A stretch of 54,187 nt of DNA, from positions 1 to 54,187 of the IMG/VR virus record IMGVR_UViG_3300043436_000647; one strand, written 5' to 3'. The position numbers were made by a program, and so were the translations under genes. Source of the DNA: a virus. The notes below the pieces were generated by a model. It was given only the letters and a program-made list of their open reading frames with translations, searched no databases and was not told the origin of the DNA. Every line of letters begins with the position of its first letter. The first letter of the stretch is position 1. Positions 46,526-53,563 of this stretch are shown here, piece by piece.

Positions 46526-46951
46526 ATGAAGACCCTTTTAGTAACTATCACCACAGTATGTGCCTTTTTGGGCACATATTTTTTAAATCTAACTGCAGAT
46601 AACGCAGAACAATACTTAGCGATTGTTGCTGTTGTATTTGTAGATGGATTTTTTGGTGTATGGGCAGGTACTAAGAAGATTGGTTTTCAAACAAGAAAAG
46701 CAGTTAAAGTACTTCAGACTTTGTTTGCTTGGGTAATGATTCTTTCTGCTATCTTAATGGTAGAGAAAGGATTTGATGGTACGTTCTGGCTTTCAGAAAC
46801 TTTCTGTGCTCCTTTTATCGTCTTCCAACTTATTAGTGCTCTTAAGAATGCTAACACAGTAGGAGTAATAAACAACAGTGTACTATCTCAGATCTTAGCA
46901 AAGATAGATCAACATAAATTTAACCACGATAATGAAAAACCTCTCGATTAA
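46526..46951 (+). CDS. Holin of the phage_holin_4 type
   Basis: A 141-residue membrane protein that would form holes in the inner membrane at the time of lysis. I use the ATG at 46526; a TTG one codon earlier (46523) directly follows the previous stop and is less likely. Hydrophobic segments occur at residues about 3-24, 30-48, 66-82 and 92-108. The element DGFFGVWAGTKKIGFQTRKA between segments two and three matches the D-x-x-x-G-x-x-A-x-x-x-x-G pattern of phage_holin_4 proteins, with a charged C-terminus (KFNHDNEKPLD). It overlaps the start of the next gene by 20 bases, as in lysis cassettes. I saw no endolysin near it. Confidence 0.72.
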   Translation: MKTLLVTITTVCAFLGTYFLNLTADNAEQYLAIVAVVFVDGFFGVWAGTKKIGFQTRKAVKVLQTLFAWVMILSAILMVEKGFDGTFWLSETFCAPFIVFQLISALKNANTVGVINNSVLSQILAKIDQHKFNHDNEKPLD

Positions 46952-47249
46952 ACTTAATATTATCTTTTTCTTCATCATTGCTTACTTACTTTTTAAGTAT
47001 GAGTATGTACAGGAACAAGATACTAACCAAGTAATATCTTTTATTGATTCTATAGATAAACAAAACGATACCTACTTTGAAAAGATTGACTCTCTAGAAC
47101 ATATAAAGCACGAAGAGTATTTCCGTTACGAACAAATCACCCTAAAGTATGACACAATTCAGATTGCTATTGACACTATGCCTGATATTGACGGCACAAA
47201 ATTCTTACTCACAATCAGTAGACAGCTTACCCTTAAAGGAGTTGAATGA
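46932..47249 (+). CDS. Inner-membrane spanin-like protein (Rz-like)
   Basis: A 105-residue protein overlapping the holin by 20 bases. An N-terminal membrane segment (LNIIFFFIIAYLLFKY, residues 8-23) is followed by a charged helical domain rich in Asp/Glu/Ile/Tyr. This one-TM plus periplasmic-helix layout and its place next to the holin fit an i-spanin. Its last 101 bases overlap a second ORF in another frame (47149-47508), as in Rz/Rz1 pairs. Spanin sequences are poorly conserved, so the call is by architecture and position. Confidence 0.55.
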   Translation: MKNLSIKLNIIFFFIIAYLLFKYEYVQEQDTNQVISFIDSIDKQNDTYFEKIDSLEHIKHEEYFRYEQITLKYDTIQIAIDTMPDIDGTKFLLTISRQLTLKGVE

Positions 47250-47508
47250 TGAGTTCCTAAAAGGAATTCAAGCACGTGAGAGAGTAGTAAGTCTTAAGAA
47301 GATTATCAAGACAGATAGCGTTCAGTTATCCTTGTATAAAGATTCTATTATCCCTAACTATAAAAAGGCTTTAGATACCGCTAAAGTAGAGATAGTTCGC
47401 TTAGATACTAAAGTTAGGTCTCAAGCAGAAACAATTAAAACTTTAAAGAACGTTTTGAAAGGCGGGTTATTTGCTATAGCTTTGTTAACCATAGGGTTAA
47501 TACTTTAA
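47149..47508 (+). CDS. Overlapping secreted partner with C-terminal membrane anchor, spanin-like
   Basis: A 119-residue protein that starts inside the previous gene in a different frame. Residues 1-22 are a Sec signal peptide (FRLLLTLCLILTAQ) with a likely cleavage near SYS. Residues about 30-100 are a Lys/Asp-rich coiled coil. Residues 103-119 are a hydrophobic helix (GGLFAIALLTIGLIL) at the extreme C-terminus. No lipobox is present, so it is not a classical Rz1 lipoprotein. With a signal at one end and an anchor at the other it might bridge the envelope, or face its partner across the periplasm. The overlap supports that both are real. Confidence 0.5.
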   Translation: MTQFRLLLTLCLILTAQNSYSQSVDSLPLKELNDEFLKGIQARERVVSLKKIIKTDSVQLSLYKDSIIPNYKKALDTAKVEIVRLDTKVRSQAETIKTLKNVLKGGLFAIALLTIGLIL

Positions 47509-47519
47509 CCTACCAGCCT

Positions 47520-48839
47520 ATGATGCCAATCTCAAAACAGATTATCCAACACTACATGGATAATCCAAATACGGATGAGTCAGCTTTAGAAGTTGCTATT
47601 CGTTTCAACTACCAACCAGAAGTATATAATGAACTAAGAGCTAAGCGAGTTCGTGACTTAAAAAGAACTGCTATGTATAAGTTGGGTGCAGATAAACCTT
47701 TAACGCCTAACGATCAACCTACACAAATTACAGGAACTTATGATGAGAATCTAGATAAAGGTACCCTTGAGGTATCTAAACTAGTTTCTACTCAACCTAG
47801 ATCTTCTGAAGAAATCATCGAAATCCACAAGATAGATAGATCTAAGTGGAGATTAGTACAGTATTGGAGTAAAGAAAAACAATCAGGTTGGCTAGTGTCA
47901 GCCTTATTTGCTTCTATAAAGCCTGAGGACACTTTTCCTCAAGACATAGAGAACGTTCTCAGAGAGGTTTTCCTAGAATCTAATATAACTCCGTACCCAA
48001 CACCTAGAAAGTCTCCTATAGCGTCTAAGAGAGGCTTATTCGTCTACATGAGTGACAAACACGTAGGTGCTCTTACTCATCCTAACTCTATTTTCAACAA
48101 TCAGTACAACGAAGATGTCTTCGAAGTACGTATGATGAGAGTATTAGAAGAGATAGAGAAGCAAGTAAAGACCTATGGAAGGTTAGAAGATCTTTTTATT
48201 TGTGATTTAGGAGATTCATTAGATGGTTGGAATGGTCATACTACTAGAGGAGGACATGCACTTCCCCAGAACATGAATAACAAAGAGTCTTTTATGACTT
48301 ATCTTTATGCTCATAAGCGATTCTTTGACCTGTTAGTAGAGAAAAACTTAGCTAATAACATTCACGCTATTATGCAGACAGAAGATAACCACTCAGGTTC
48401 TTTTGGCTACATAACTAACCAAGCACTAACTCTTTATTTAAATACGGCTTATCCTTTTATCAAAGTAACGATAATGGAGAAGTTCTTAGAACATTTTGAC
48501 TATGGAAAACATACATTTATTTTTACTCATGGAAAAGACTCTGAGGATCTTAAGCATGGTCTTCCCCTTTTCTTAACCGAGAAAGCAGAAAATTTCCTTA
48601 ACAAGTATATAGATCACCACAATTTAGGAGAGAATAAAAACATCTCAATAGTAAAAGGTGACCTACATACAGAGAGTATGCAACAAGTTTACAAGTTTAG
48701 ATATAGGAATGTATTGTCTATGTACGGCTCTTCTAAGTGGATAATGAATAACTTTGGTCCTGGTTATCCAGGAGTTTCGTTTGATTTAGTAGAAAAAGAT
48801 ACGGATTTAATATATTCGTTTTATATTCGCTTTAAATAA
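47520..48839 (+). CDS. Calcineurin-like metallophosphoesterase
   Basis: A 439-residue protein with the full metallophosphatase motif set: SDKHVG (D179, H181), GDSLDG (D232), EDNH (N290, H291), THG (H337) and GDLHTE (D381, H383). These residues hold two metal ions in phosphoesterases such as Mre11/SbcD-like nucleases and phage DNA repair exonucleases. The N-terminal 130 residues are a helical extension whose start (SKQIIQHYMDN, then DESALEVAIRFNY) looks like a helix-turn-helix. Its position at the end of the late block is unusual for a DNA nuclease; it could instead modify DNA ends at packaging or degrade host DNA. The substrate cannot be told from the sequence. Confidence 0.8.
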   Translation: MMPISKQIIQHYMDNPNTDESALEVAIRFNYQPEVYNELRAKRVRDLKRTAMYKLGADKPLTPNDQPTQITGTYDENLDKGTLEVSKLVSTQPRSSEEIIEIHKIDRSKWRLVQYWSKEKQSGWLVSALFASIKPEDTFPQDIENVLREVFLESNITPYPTPRKSPIASKRGLFVYMSDKHVGALTHPNSIFNNQYNEDVFEVRMMRVLEEIEKQVKTYGRLEDLFICDLGDSLDGWNGHTTRGGHALPQNMNNKESFMTYLYAHKRFFDLLVEKNLANNIHAIMQTEDNHSGSFGYITNQALTLYLNTAYPFIKVTIMEKFLEHFDYGKHTFIFTHGKDSEDLKHGLPLFLTEKAENFLNKYIDHHNLGENKNISIVKGDLHTESMQQVYKFRYRNVLSMYGSSKWIMNNFGPGYPGVSFDLVEKDTDLIYSFYIRFK

Positions 48840-48846
48840 AATTAAG

Positions 48847-49077
48847 ATGATTAAGATAGCAGATATAGATAAACTTATAAACCAGTTCTATTTAGACTCA
48901 GAGAAGGATGGGTTAGCAGTAAGACCTAATGTGGTACTGCTTACAGAAGATCAGTTTGAAGATCTATTAAAAGAAATGGGAGTAGAGGAAGAAGACGATG
49001 TTGTAATAGAAAGTATACTAGGATTAGATGTCGTCATAGCAAACGGGATAGAACATCCAAGAGTAATAAGATTATAA
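48847..49077 (+). CDS. Small acidic protein of unknown function
   Basis: A 76-residue acidic protein starting 7 bases after the phosphoesterase stop. It has an acidic run (EEEDDVV) near residue 50, a LLTEDQFEDLLKEMG helix and a short beta end (GLDVVIANGIEHPRVIRL). It is the last gene of the plus-strand block and its stop abuts the bidirectional terminator. No family recognised. Confidence 0.55.
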   Translation: MIKIADIDKLINQFYLDSEKDGLAVRPNVVLLTEDQFEDLLKEMGVEEEDDVVIESILGLDVVIANGIEHPRVIRL

Positions 49078-49110
49078 AAAAAGGGGCCCTATTAAGAGCC
49101 CCTTTTCTTT
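49077..49110. terminator. Bidirectional intrinsic terminator between the two convergent blocks
   Basis: A hairpin with GGGGC (49083-49087) paired to GCCCC (49098-49102), an A-run to its left and a TTTTCTTTT tract to its right, giving a T-run on both strands. It lies between the stop of a plus-strand gene and the stop of a minus-strand gene. Confidence 0.75.
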
Positions 49111-49127
49111 TGGTTGGTAAACTAAAT

Positions 49128-49160
49128 AACTAAAAACTAAAACTAAATAAACTAAAACTA
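49128..49160 (+). repeat. AACTAAATAA leader array before a nine-codon remnant
   Basis: Four imperfect copies of AACTAAATA/AAACTAAAA run into an ATG at 49160 that opens only 9 codons (MITSLVVLL) before a stop. The same leader precedes real late genes elsewhere. Here it lies next to the end of a minus-strand gene, so it may be a leftover of a lost plus-strand gene. Confidence 0.5.
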
Positions 49161-49163
49161 TGA

Positions 49164-49487
49164 TTACATCGCTTGTGGTCCTCCTGTAGCAGCTAAGAAA
49201 GCAAGAACTTCTTCTTTCACTTTCAGCTCTACTACGATTGGCTCACTTGTGATTTCAAATTTAGTGATTTTTACTGGAACTTTTTGCTTAGTTGCAGGAT
49301 CAATTTTGTATTGATAGTCTACAGGGTTAAGTTTATCAGCGTTACCTTCTAAGACAACGGCTAAACCATTCTCTGTAGGGTAAGTCATAAGAACCTTGTG
49401 GATGTTAAAAGAGAAACCTTTCTTGATGATCAATTCCATCTCTTCACCGTTCTCTACTTTTTCTTTTTCTGTGTAATAGAATAACAT
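49164..49487 (-). CDS. Hypothetical protein downstream of the co-chaperonin
   Basis: A 107-residue beta-rich protein, not recognised. I start at the ATG at 49487, which has an A-rich leader; a TTG at 49508 would extend it by seven residues into the GroES-like gene and is less likely. The core has KGFSFNIHKVLMTYP and ITSEPIVVELKVKEE strands; the end is FLAATGGPQAM. It is the last gene of the minus-strand operon, 15 bases after the GroES-like gene, and may be linked in function to it. Confidence 0.5.
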   Translation of the reverse strand: MLFYYTEKEKVENGEEMELIIKKGFSFNIHKVLMTYPTENGLAVVLEGNADKLNPVDYQYKIDPATKQKVPVKITKFEITSEPIVVELKVKEEVLAFLAATGGPQAM

Positions 49488-49501
49488 ATTTGTCTTTTTA
49501 A

Positions 49502-49783
49502 TTACCAAACGATAGCAATGTCTCGATCACTTACCATGATCTTTTCTTCTCCTTCTACTTCAACTAACTCTGCTGATTGAAGGTACATGATGTTTACATA
49601 AACGAAGTCTCCTACTTTTACGTTGGTTACTTCTTCTCCGAGAGCGTATACTTCTAAACGCTTAAGGTTAGCCAACTCTTTCATGTTCAACTCTTCTTCC
49701 ATCTCTGGTGTAAGTTGAATGAGTCTTTCTTCTCTCTTAGGACGCTTGAGTAATACTCGGTGTCCTTTTACTGTGATTGCCAT
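49502..49783 (-). CDS. GroES-like (Cpn10) co-chaperonin
   Basis: A 93-residue protein. The N-terminus HRVLLKRPKREER, the middle LEVYALGEEV and VKVGDFVYVN, and the end EKIMVSDRDIAIVW match the GroES pattern (RVLVKR, VKVGD, then MSESDILAIV) in order and spacing. Residues about 16-35 fill the place of the mobile loop that contacts GroEL, but are Glu/Leu-rich and differ from the usual GGI loop. No GroEL lies in the window, so it would use the host chaperonin, as T4 gp31 does for its capsid protein. It is 6 bases before the next minus gene. A good family match; partner inferred. Confidence 0.75.
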   Translation of the reverse strand: MAITVKGHRVLLKRPKREERLIQLTPEMEEELNMKELANLKRLEVYALGEEVTNVKVGDFVYVNIMYLQSAELVEVEGEEKIMVSDRDIAIVW

Positions 49784-49789
49784 ATTGTT

Positions 49790-50230
49790 TTAATTTGTTT
49801 TTGCTTTGATTACATCTAGACCTGCTGCTATTAATAGTTCTAATCCTGTTCTATTTCTATAATCTTCTAGATATACAAATGTAGTGATTCCACTTTGAAT
49901 AATCAACTTAGCACAATGCACACAGCATGCATGAGTACAGTACATAACGGCTCCTTCTGTACTGATAGGACTCTTGCATGCTTTAGTAATTGCATTGGAT
50001 TCTGAGTGGAGTACGTATTCAAAGGTTATATCATTTTCTTCACATACATTTGGAAACCCTGAAGGAGTTCCATTATACCCAAAAGAGATAATGTTTCCGT
50101 TCTTTACGATTAAAGATCCTACCTGGAGTCTCTTACAGTAAGATTCTTGAGCAATTCTTACAGCTAAATCTAAGTAAAGTTCAGACTTATCAGTCTTAGG
50201 CATGTTATATATGATAGGTATTTTATACAT
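49790..50230 (-). CDS. dCMP deaminase
   Basis: A 146-residue member of the cytidine/deoxycytidylate deaminase family, which converts dCMP to dUMP for thymidylate synthesis. The zinc site is H75-x-E77 (HSESN) plus C103 and C106 of ACCVHCAKL; E77 is the catalytic residue. The Pro that normally stands before the first zinc Cys (PCxxC) is Cys102 here. Substrate-side residues GYNGTPSGFPN (about 51-61) are typical of phage dCMP deaminases. The frame also offers an ATG at residue 10 that would shorten the protein; the longer start at 50230 overlaps the preceding stop by 8 bases. Part of the nucleotide-metabolism operon. Confidence 0.88.
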   Translation of the reverse strand: MYKIPIIYNMPKTDKSELYLDLAVRIAQESYCKRLQVGSLIVKNGNIISFGYNGTPSGFPNVCEENDITFEYVLHSESNAITKACKSPISTEGAVMYCTHACCVHCAKLIIQSGITTFVYLEDYRNRTGLELLIAAGLDVIKAKTN

Positions 50231-50678
50231 TATTGTTTATTAAAAATTGTTCAGGTGGTACAAATCTACAAAGTTCTCTTGGTACTTCATAAAAATCTTC
50301 CCAACCTTTTCTACCATCTTTAGTTATATACTTTTGTACTTTATGTTCGTATCTAAAAATTACATCAGAAGGTGCCCATATAGCTCCACCATTCCTATTA
50401 CTAATTATAAAATATATAAACCAGTTCTTCTCAGCAAACTTTCGCTTACGAGAAAGAAATGATACTGTTTTATAAAAAGCTTCAGGAGTAGTAATACTTA
50501 TGTCTTTTTTCATTTCTGCCTCAAACAGATATCTATTACCATCCTTATAGGCTAGTATGTCTATATTAAAGTCTTCTTCTTTAGATTCTATTTCATAACC
50601 TTTACTACTTAGAAAATCAGAAAGGAGTTTTATTCCTTTCTGATTATAAGTATTGTATGATTCTTGTATAAACGGCAC
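50223..50678 (-). CDS. Candidate small PD-(D/E)XK nuclease-like protein
   Basis: A 151-residue protein. The segment NIDILAYKDG (D40), then YLFEAEMKK with E55-x-K57, has the spacing and hydrophobic strands of the PD-(D/E)XK restriction-like core; helix residues about 63-80 follow, as usual. The C-terminal part (WEDFYEVPRELCRF) is not part of that core and resembles the end of the neighbouring 152-residue protein. It overlaps dCMP deaminase by 8 bases and the upstream gene by one base. A resolvase, endonuclease or anti-restriction role are all possible. The motif is short, so this is an inference. Confidence 0.45.
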   Translation of the reverse strand: MPFIQESYNTYNQKGIKLLSDFLSSKGYEIESKEEDFNIDILAYKDGNRYLFEAEMKKDISITTPEAFYKTVSFLSRKRKFAEKNWFIYFIISNRNGGAIWAPSDVIFRYEHKVQKYITKDGRKGWEDFYEVPRELCRFVPPEQFLINNNV

Positions 50679-51136
50679 TAAGATAAACTGAGTTCAAATC
50701 TAAAGATTTCTTTTGGAATATCTACAACTACGTCTTTAAAATTTATATCACGATGTAAAAGAGATTTATAATCTTTGGACATGTCATTAAACCTACCTTG
50801 CTTAAATAATTCAATGTCTCTATGATATAAAGAACTAGGTCTAAAGACATACATAACCATGTTATCTACTTCATAATAGTCGTAGAAAGAGTCAAATCCT
50901 GTAATTTTAGTTTCAAACATCTCAAAAGCATCTTTGTCTGTAGGCTTAAACAGAAAGAACAAACAGTTAGTGTACTTACTTTTATACCCGTAATCATCTA
51001 TGTAAACATTAACTAACCCAAAGTTAGCAAGTAAACGAGCAGCATTAGCCCCTGATGTAAATATCATGGGGCTAAGGAACTTTGTGGTATTGTTTGTAGT
51101 ATCTGAGTACACTTTACACAATTCTAAGTCCGTCAT
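50678..51136 (-). CDS. Hypothetical phage protein
   Basis: A 152-residue mixed alpha/beta protein. It has VMYVFRPSSLYHRDIELFK and, further on, GRFNDMSKDYKSLL, a lysine-phenylalanine-gly/arg-tyr-ser element seen in unclassified phage proteins. No catalytic motif. It ends VVDIPKEIFRFELSL, close in form to YEVPRELCRF near the end of the next gene. It overlaps the upstream nuclease gene by 23 bases and the next gene by one base. Confidence 0.5.
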   Translation of the reverse strand: MTDLELCKVYSDTTNNTTKFLSPMIFTSGANAARLLANFGLVNVYIDDYGYKSKYTNCLFFLFKPTDKDAFEMFETKITGFDSFYDYYEVDNMVMYVFRPSSLYHRDIELFKQGRFNDMSKDYKSLLHRDINFKDVVVDIPKEIFRFELSLS

Positions 51137-52082
51137 TCCAGTAGTCCTCCATTGTATATGCCCACATATCGTTTTCTGAGTGCCATTTTAAGCGTTGAAT
51201 TGCTTGGTGGAACCCTTCATACTCCTTACCTAAGTAAGTGCCTCCCATCTTTCCTAAATCCATTAGCTTGTCTGACATCTCATAGATCAAAGGACTGCCT
51301 GGATACTTCTGACTTTCTACGATAAATCTAAAGTTATGTATAGTCAAGTTCTCTCCGTAGATACTTAGGTCTGTTTGTTTAAGAGCTTCTGTGTAAAAGG
51401 CTGCTTGGAAATCATACCTGTGCTTAAGCAACATCTCTATCCAGTAGTTTAAAGAAGTTGTGGTTGTTTTGAGATCAATAGGATATAGGATGTTGTTTAC
51501 TGTGTCAACTACCACTAAATCCAAAAGACCCTTACAAGCAACTCCTTCGTATTCAAACTGAAGAGACTGTTGAGTAAATACTTTAAACTGTGAATTCCCT
51601 ACTACATACTTAGAAGTAAAGGGACTCATCTTAAGAGTGTTTGCTACGTTCTGAATGGTTGCATACTGAATAGGACTTACTACTTTCTTTCCTTCCCCAG
51701 CAATCAAGTCATCATAATAGGCTTTACCCTCTTTCTCGAATCTCTCTCTCACCTTAGCAAGAGTATCACGCTTAAATCCTGCTAATTCGTAGGCTATGTT
51801 TTCTGCCATAGTATCATTACGATTAGCAAATAGATGCCATACAAAGTCTCCCATCTGTCCTGTAGGTCTTTCTACAGTACTAAAATAGAATTGCTCCATG
51901 AATACATCTTCTCCTTGAGTTAATAATAAATCTACTCCATCACCTATAACTGTTACTTCTGCTGGTTCATCCATGTCAGAATTAGGATCGTAGTTAATAT
52001 AAAGGTTAGGGTGTAAAAGTATTTTCTTTAGCCTACTCTGGCTTTGTGCTGTGTTGGATAAATAATCCTCGTCTAAAATCAT
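51114..52082 (-). CDS. RecB/Exo VIII-type PD-(D/E)XK nuclease
   Basis: A 322-residue protein. The catalytic core is GLLDLVVVD (D188), IDLKTT (D203-x-K205) and YDFQAAFY (Q226), the D-...-DxK-...-Q set of RecB-family and RecE/PDDEXK_12 nucleases. The N-terminal 150 residues are helical with SRLKKILLHP, the typical start of this group. It would degrade or process double-stranded DNA ends, for recombination or host-DNA breakdown. A 153-base gap with weak hairpin potential precedes its ATG. There is no partner annealing protein in the window. Confidence 0.8.
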   Translation of the reverse strand: MILDEDYLSNTAQSQSRLKKILLHPNLYINYDPNSDMDEPAEVTVIGDGVDLLLTQGEDVFMEQFYFSTVERPTGQMGDFVWHLFANRNDTMAENIAYELAGFKRDTLAKVRERFEKEGKAYYDDLIAGEGKKVVSPIQYATIQNVANTLKMSPFTSKYVVGNSQFKVFTQQSLQFEYEGVACKGLLDLVVVDTVNNILYPIDLKTTTTSLNYWIEMLLKHRYDFQAAFYTEALKQTDLSIYGENLTIHNFRFIVESQKYPGSPLIYEMSDKLMDLGKMGGTYLGKEYEGFHQAIQRLKWHSENDMWAYTMEDYWNDGLRIV

Positions 52083-52235
52083 TGCTTCGTAAATTTAATA
52101 GTTAGTGTAAACCATAAGAACCCTAAATGAATACTAAACCTCTCTCTAGAGTTAGTGCGACTAAAAGTTAATATGGGTAAAGGATAGAAGAACCAATAAG
52201 GATAATTCCTTTGGCCTTTGGTTAGTTTGGAAAAG
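52083..52235 (-). other. Intergenic leader upstream of the PD-(D/E)XK nuclease
   Basis: A 153-base gap, unusual in this tightly packed operon. On the minus strand it holds a hairpin with AAGGA paired to TCCTT around ATTA, an outer CCAA/TTGG pairing, and a CTCTAGAG palindrome. TAACTTTT resembles a weak -7 element, but no good -33 box is spaced for it. No ORF of useful length is present. It may hold a promoter or a regulatory structure. Confidence 0.4.
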
Positions 52236-52595
52236 TTACTTACTTGGATCTTCATGGGTCAAATCATTAAACTCAGGCTTCTCCCTTAAGATATAGGCAA
52301 TAAACATAGCATTACATTGTATGTGTCCTATATGGTGGATAAGAGATTCTTTGTCGTGAGACTCTCCTGATAACAAACTAAAAGTATGTCTCAACATACT
52401 CTCTAATACTTCGCTAGCTGGCATTCCTTTCTTCCAATTATCTTTAGCGTATTTCTTAGCTCCGAACTCTAGTACTTCTACCATAGGTTCTAAAGACTTA
52501 AAATCTACTAAAGACCACTGAGCCTTACCTTTGTTGTAGCGTAGTGCTTGACTACCCTCATTATAGTCTTCCATAGCAGGAAAATCGTTAGCCAT
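52236..52595 (-). CDS. dATP/dGTP diphosphohydrolase-like protein (DUF5664 type)
   Basis: A 119-residue helical protein. It has LRYNKGKAQWSLVDFKSLEP, then EFGAKKYAKDNWKKGMP and a C-terminal MLRHTFSLLSGESHD followed by HHIGHIQCNAMFIAYIL. The conserved KxDW/KYAxxNWxKG, RHxxxxxxGE and HHxxHxxxN elements match the small phage proteins annotated as DUF5664 or dATP/dGTP diphosphohydrolase N-terminal domain. The His/Asp/Glu residues could coordinate magnesium and nucleotide phosphates. With dCMP deaminase it would adjust the dNTP pool. Enzyme activity is inferred from the family name. Confidence 0.7.
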   Translation of the reverse strand: MANDFPAMEDYNEGSQALRYNKGKAQWSLVDFKSLEPMVEVLEFGAKKYAKDNWKKGMPASEVLESMLRHTFSLLSGESHDKESLIHHIGHIQCNAMFIAYILREKPEFNDLTHEDPSK

Positions 52596-52597
52596 AG

Positions 52598-52870
52598 TTA
52601 ACGTTTTAAGGCACCTGTAGTAGTTTTAGAAATAGGATAAGCAGGAACTACTGTAAGAATAACTCTTCCAAATTTCATAGGAAGAACATTAGTTACAATA
52701 GACATTACTTCATTACAGTTTACTATAGTTCCTAATTGGATAGTTTGACTGTACTCATCTCCATAATAGGTGACCATGTTTTCTCCATAAGCGTAGGAGT
52801 GTGCGACATCAGGGGAGCCAACAGCTTCCACTTTGTCTGATTCTGTGCGGGGTTCTATAATATATAACAT
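52598..52870 (-). CDS. Hypothetical small beta protein
   Basis: A 90-residue protein, not recognised. It is beta-rich (MVTYYGDEYSQTIQLGTIV, then FGRVILTVVPAYPI) with a basic end (GALKR). It ends 2 bases before the next gene, so the two are translated together. No signal peptide or catalytic motif. Confidence 0.45.
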   Translation of the reverse strand: MLYIIEPRTESDKVEAVGSPDVAHSYAYGENMVTYYGDEYSQTIQLGTIVNCNEVMSIVTNVLPMKFGRVILTVVPAYPISKTTTGALKR

Positions 52871-52875
52871 AATTT

Positions 52876-53313
52876 TTAGTCTAGTTCTGGTACTTCCACT
52901 CCCAGGATTTCTCTTGCAAATAAAATCACATCTTGTATAAACTTATGTAATTCGTCTTTCTTACCGTTAGATAAAGAGAGAGGAGTTTTAATAAACTGTC
53001 CTTGGAACATAGTCTCTTCGTAGAAGTACTTGTCTTTAAGGAATGTTACTACGTCCTCTTTGCTATATACTTCCCCTGTAAGCGACTCAAAGCCTGCTTT
53101 TACTATAGGTACTAGGGTACTATAGAAATAAGCTAACTGAGGGTTTGTTTTCTTAGAATCTATTCTAGTAATACAAACTTCTACATCTATACTCGGATCT
53201 TGTTTCATAAGTTCTTTAAAGTATGATTGCATTAACTCTTTATCTCCCTTAAGATAAACGTTACCATCTATATTAAGGGAAAGAGTTGCAGGTATGTAAA
53301 CTCTATTTATCAT
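52876..53313 (-). CDS. Possible NinB-like recombination-associated protein
   Basis: A 145-residue protein. The middle has TRIDSKKTNPQLAYFYSTLV, then SKEDVVTFLKDKYF, and the end is SLSNGKKDELHKFIQDVILFAREILGVEVPELD (quoted in parts: SLSNGKKDELHKFIQDVI and LFAREILGVEVPE). The order of Asn/Gln-x-Tyr-Phe-Tyr, a helix, Ser-rich turn, helix and I/V-x-I/V-P-E end resembles the phage NinB/Orf-type and similar single-stranded DNA recombination-mediator proteins. The match is remote; it may be a different unnamed phage family. It overlaps the upstream gene by 11 bases. Confidence 0.35.
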   Translation of the reverse strand: MINRVYIPATLSLNIDGNVYLKGDKELMQSYFKELMKQDPSIDVEVCITRIDSKKTNPQLAYFYSTLVPIVKAGFESLTGEVYSKEDVVTFLKDKYFYEETMFQGQFIKTPLSLSNGKKDELHKFIQDVILFAREILGVEVPELD

Positions 53314-53563
53314 TAGTTCTCTTTTCTATTTCTTCCAAAAGCAAAAATGCCAACTCTTCGTCTTCTTCTATCTGGTTACTTACGTTTCTCTTCTGCAAAT
53401 ATCCGTCTAAAATTTTAATAAAGTAAGCATTTTTTGCTTTTGCTTCGTTAATTGCTTTTCGTAAATCGTCATTAACAAAATCACGGATAAACTGATACTG
53501 TGTGTTAACTGCTCTAGCAAGGAGATAAGTTCTTCTTACCTCCTTTATCTGTTCATCTGTCAT
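53303..53563 (-). CDS. Hypothetical helical protein
   Basis: An 86-residue, all-helical protein, not recognised. It is rich in Arg, Lys and Glu (EVRRTYLLARAVNTQYQFIR) and has a highly acidic helix near the end (IEEDEELAFLLLEEIEK). It overlaps the downstream gene by 11 bases and the upstream gene by 4 (ATGA), so the three are coupled in translation. Confidence 0.5.
   Translation of the reverse strand: MTDEQIKEVRRTYLLARAVNTQYQFIRDFVNDDLRKAINEAKAKNAYFIKILDGYLQKRNVSNQIEEDEELAFLLLEEIEKRTNDK

Noticed and set aside
47520-48839. Endolysin in the gene after the spanin pair
   Set aside because: It has a full metallophosphoesterase motif set and no peptidoglycan-hydrolase motif.
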